This document shows, piece after piece, positions 44,930 through 46,855 of a DNA stretch of 46,855 bases. The number at the start of each line of letters is the position of its first letter. Position 1 is the stretch's first letter. Below the pieces are notes generated by a model. It worked only from the letters and a program-made list of their open reading frames with translations, ran no database searches and was not told the origin of the DNA. The position numbers were made by a program, and so were the translations under genes. Source of the DNA: Saccoglossus kowalevskii (Eukaryota; Hemichordata; Enteropneusta; Harrimaniidae); the NCBI RefSeq assembly GCF_000003605.2, contig NW_003135336.1, positions 345,248 through 392,102 of the forward strand. Reading direction: 5' to 3'.

Positions 44930-46855
44930 ATGTAATTTCGATCTAAATGTGATTACCTTCTTATCAAGTCACCTCCAACACACACACACACACATACCCA
45001 CACACAAAACACACACCTCAAACTACATAGCATATATTGAAGATTTTTCCATCATGTTAAGATGTCGTGTCGTGTTCTATCCTCGTCACGTTGTAAAACA
45101 CTGCCCTCTATGAGACACCTGGTGGTTACGAAAAAACGTTGTAAAATGCGCATACATTGTAATAATCAGGAGGTTAAAAAAAAACACTAATCATCGTGTC
45201 TTCCTTTCATTACACGGAAACAAACAGACTGTTAGAATTCACATCTAAGAACGAGCACTGCTTAGTCACTTTCTTACATGGTGTTTATTTACGAATATAT
45301 GCAGATCAAAGTCCTCAAATACATGTCTTCTGTTAGTTTGAATTGTAGTGTAAAATCTATGAGGCTTCACGCAATTTAACCACGTCGCATCATGTGTTTT
45401 GTGTGTTCCATACAGTAAAACTAGTTTGAGATGGTTTTTTATTTTGTGTCAAAATTTGTTCTGAAAAGAATCTGCTGTGAAAATAAATCTTGTTCTTAAC
45501 TTTTAGTAGAATTTCAATTAGTATTCCTGTACAGCATCCGTGGAGTTTTGGCAGACACTCGTACCCAGCAGTAAATTGTTGTGATTAGTGTTATTACTTG
45601 GTAACTGCCGCACGCCAAGATTTGATACCAATGCACGAAAAGCTACCCGATTGTCTGTGAATAAAACAACGTGTTTATCGATGAAATCACACACTTTGCG
45701 TTTTATATATTGAAATTTATTTGTCTTTAACGTCGTGTTGTATCTGACGCTGTGTTGCTATCATTGATAACGCCATCATTGACAGTGACCTCATTTCTCT
45801 CTTTTATTGGAGAGAACTGTTTTATTTTAATCAGTAATTGCTACGTGCATGGAAATAAAGAACGTCACCAATGTGAACATTGGTTTCTTCTCTGTAGTAA
45901 ACAATGACCAGAGGAGGAATCGCTCGTGAGGGCGCACTTCTTTCAACGGAGTTTATTTTATCTCATAACCGATTAAGTCGTGTTGTGAGTATCATCCCGG
46001 TAGTTAATTGCTTGAACACGGACATCTGTCCCATATTCGGTGTTCACAGCTTTACTGGTGTTTCCCACGGAGGTATTATTTGAATCATCGAGAATCCTTC
46101 TGCACTTTCCTGATCGTTTTCGTTTTTTTCTGATATAGAGCTATAGACAACTTTTATATTGTATCCATTTTGGGTCGGCGTTTTAGGCATTGTTATATAC
46201 AGAAAACTCGATAATAAATACTTAAGACAAGCAAAAGAATATCCATATCAGTTATCATATATTAAGATATAATTTTAAACACCATGCAAATACTATAATT
46301 TTAGAACATACCGTACAACTGAATCGAATGAAATATTCTTACTCAAGAAGTACACAATTAATATATATATATATATATATGTTTCATTTATACGACATGA
46401 AATTTAGTTTCACAGATAGTAGTCTTGTTCCGGTACGTCATACAATTGTATACAATCTGCCCGTAACCAGTAAAATATTGCAAACACCTCCTCCAAACAC
46501 CAGGAAATACTAAAATATTTTAATCATTAGTTTGTACGGTGACCGCATGCGAACAAATTGCGAACGAGGCTACTACACTAATGACATAATCGGACTGAAT
46601 ATCATGGGTACTGGTAACGCACATATAGTGTATTTGTAAATCATCGTCACGTAAAACACACTCCGCATCAATAGCACCATAGTCCGTCCATATGCCACTA
46701 AAAAACATAATGCAACTAGACTAAACCACGACTCTTGCGAATTAGAGAGGATACGGGCAAACGAACTGCTGCTGGGAACACGTATGGAGCTTCGCTTAAT
46801 TCGTTACATATGCGAAATGGTTGTTATATACCACGCCATAACTAAGTTACAGCAC
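44930..46855. other. Right flank without supported genes
   Basis: It contains a (CA)n-rich tract at about 44978-45017 and an AT run at about 46360-46380. A 62-codon minus-strand frame at 46520-46708 has several Cys and could be an exon of a gene beyond the window, but I cannot match it to a family. Nothing else stands out. Confidence 0.45.

Noticed and set aside
46520-46708. 62-codon minus-strand frame at the right edge with several Cys
   Set aside because: Could be an exon of a gene outside the window, but no family or splice evidence supports it.

Overview
The window is eukaryotic. It holds short exons flanked by GT...AG introns, AT-rich introns and spacers, microsatellites and remnants of animal transposons. 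The domain types (C-type lectin, PAN/apple, EGF, thrombospondin-1, fibrinogen C-terminal domain, HARBI1-like transposase) point to a metazoan, most likely a marine invertebrate. I cannot name the species. Most open frames here are chance; the real genes were found by joining exons whose splice phases agree.

Two genes stand out. Gene A (206-7582, minus, 3' end outside the window) has nine visible exons that join in one frame for 739 codons. It encodes a predicted type II membrane protein: a short basic N-terminal tail, one transmembrane segment, four copies of a roughly 145-residue four-cysteine module that I do not recognise, and a C-terminal C-type lectin domain. Head to head with it on the plus strand (8424-10.2 kb) lies a decayed paralogue with a start exon, a transmembrane exon, a 12-nt microexon and one frameshifted module.

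Gene B (27139-42518, minus) has five exons whose lengths and phases close exactly on 448 codons plus stop: signal peptide and PAN/apple-like region, EGF, thrombospondin type 1, and a two-exon fibrinogen-related domain. Its first intron is about 13.3 kb. The segment from about 26455 to 31460, carrying every exon except the first, also exists as an inverted, diverged copy at about 12200-16105. That copy is a pseudogene: it lost the EGF exon and parts of the fibrinogen domain, and it carries a frameshift, an expanded (AT)n tract and a 50-N assembly gap.

Between the two arms (16.1-26.4 kb) sits mobile DNA. Two 622-bp direct repeats, about 98-99% identical, flank 1.57 kb and look like a young non-autonomous LTR-type element. 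Beside it is a decayed PIF/Harbinger unit with a Myb-type partner fragment and a transposase. Other elements are a MITE-like unit with AGTCCCCG ends inside an intron of gene A, a roughly 200-bp dispersed repeat present near both ends of the window, foldback hairpins, a 25-bp tandem repeat and a RecQ-like helicase fragment. Both genes look like cell-surface or secreted recognition proteins, typical of invertebrate lectin families. A shared pathway is not shown by the sequence.
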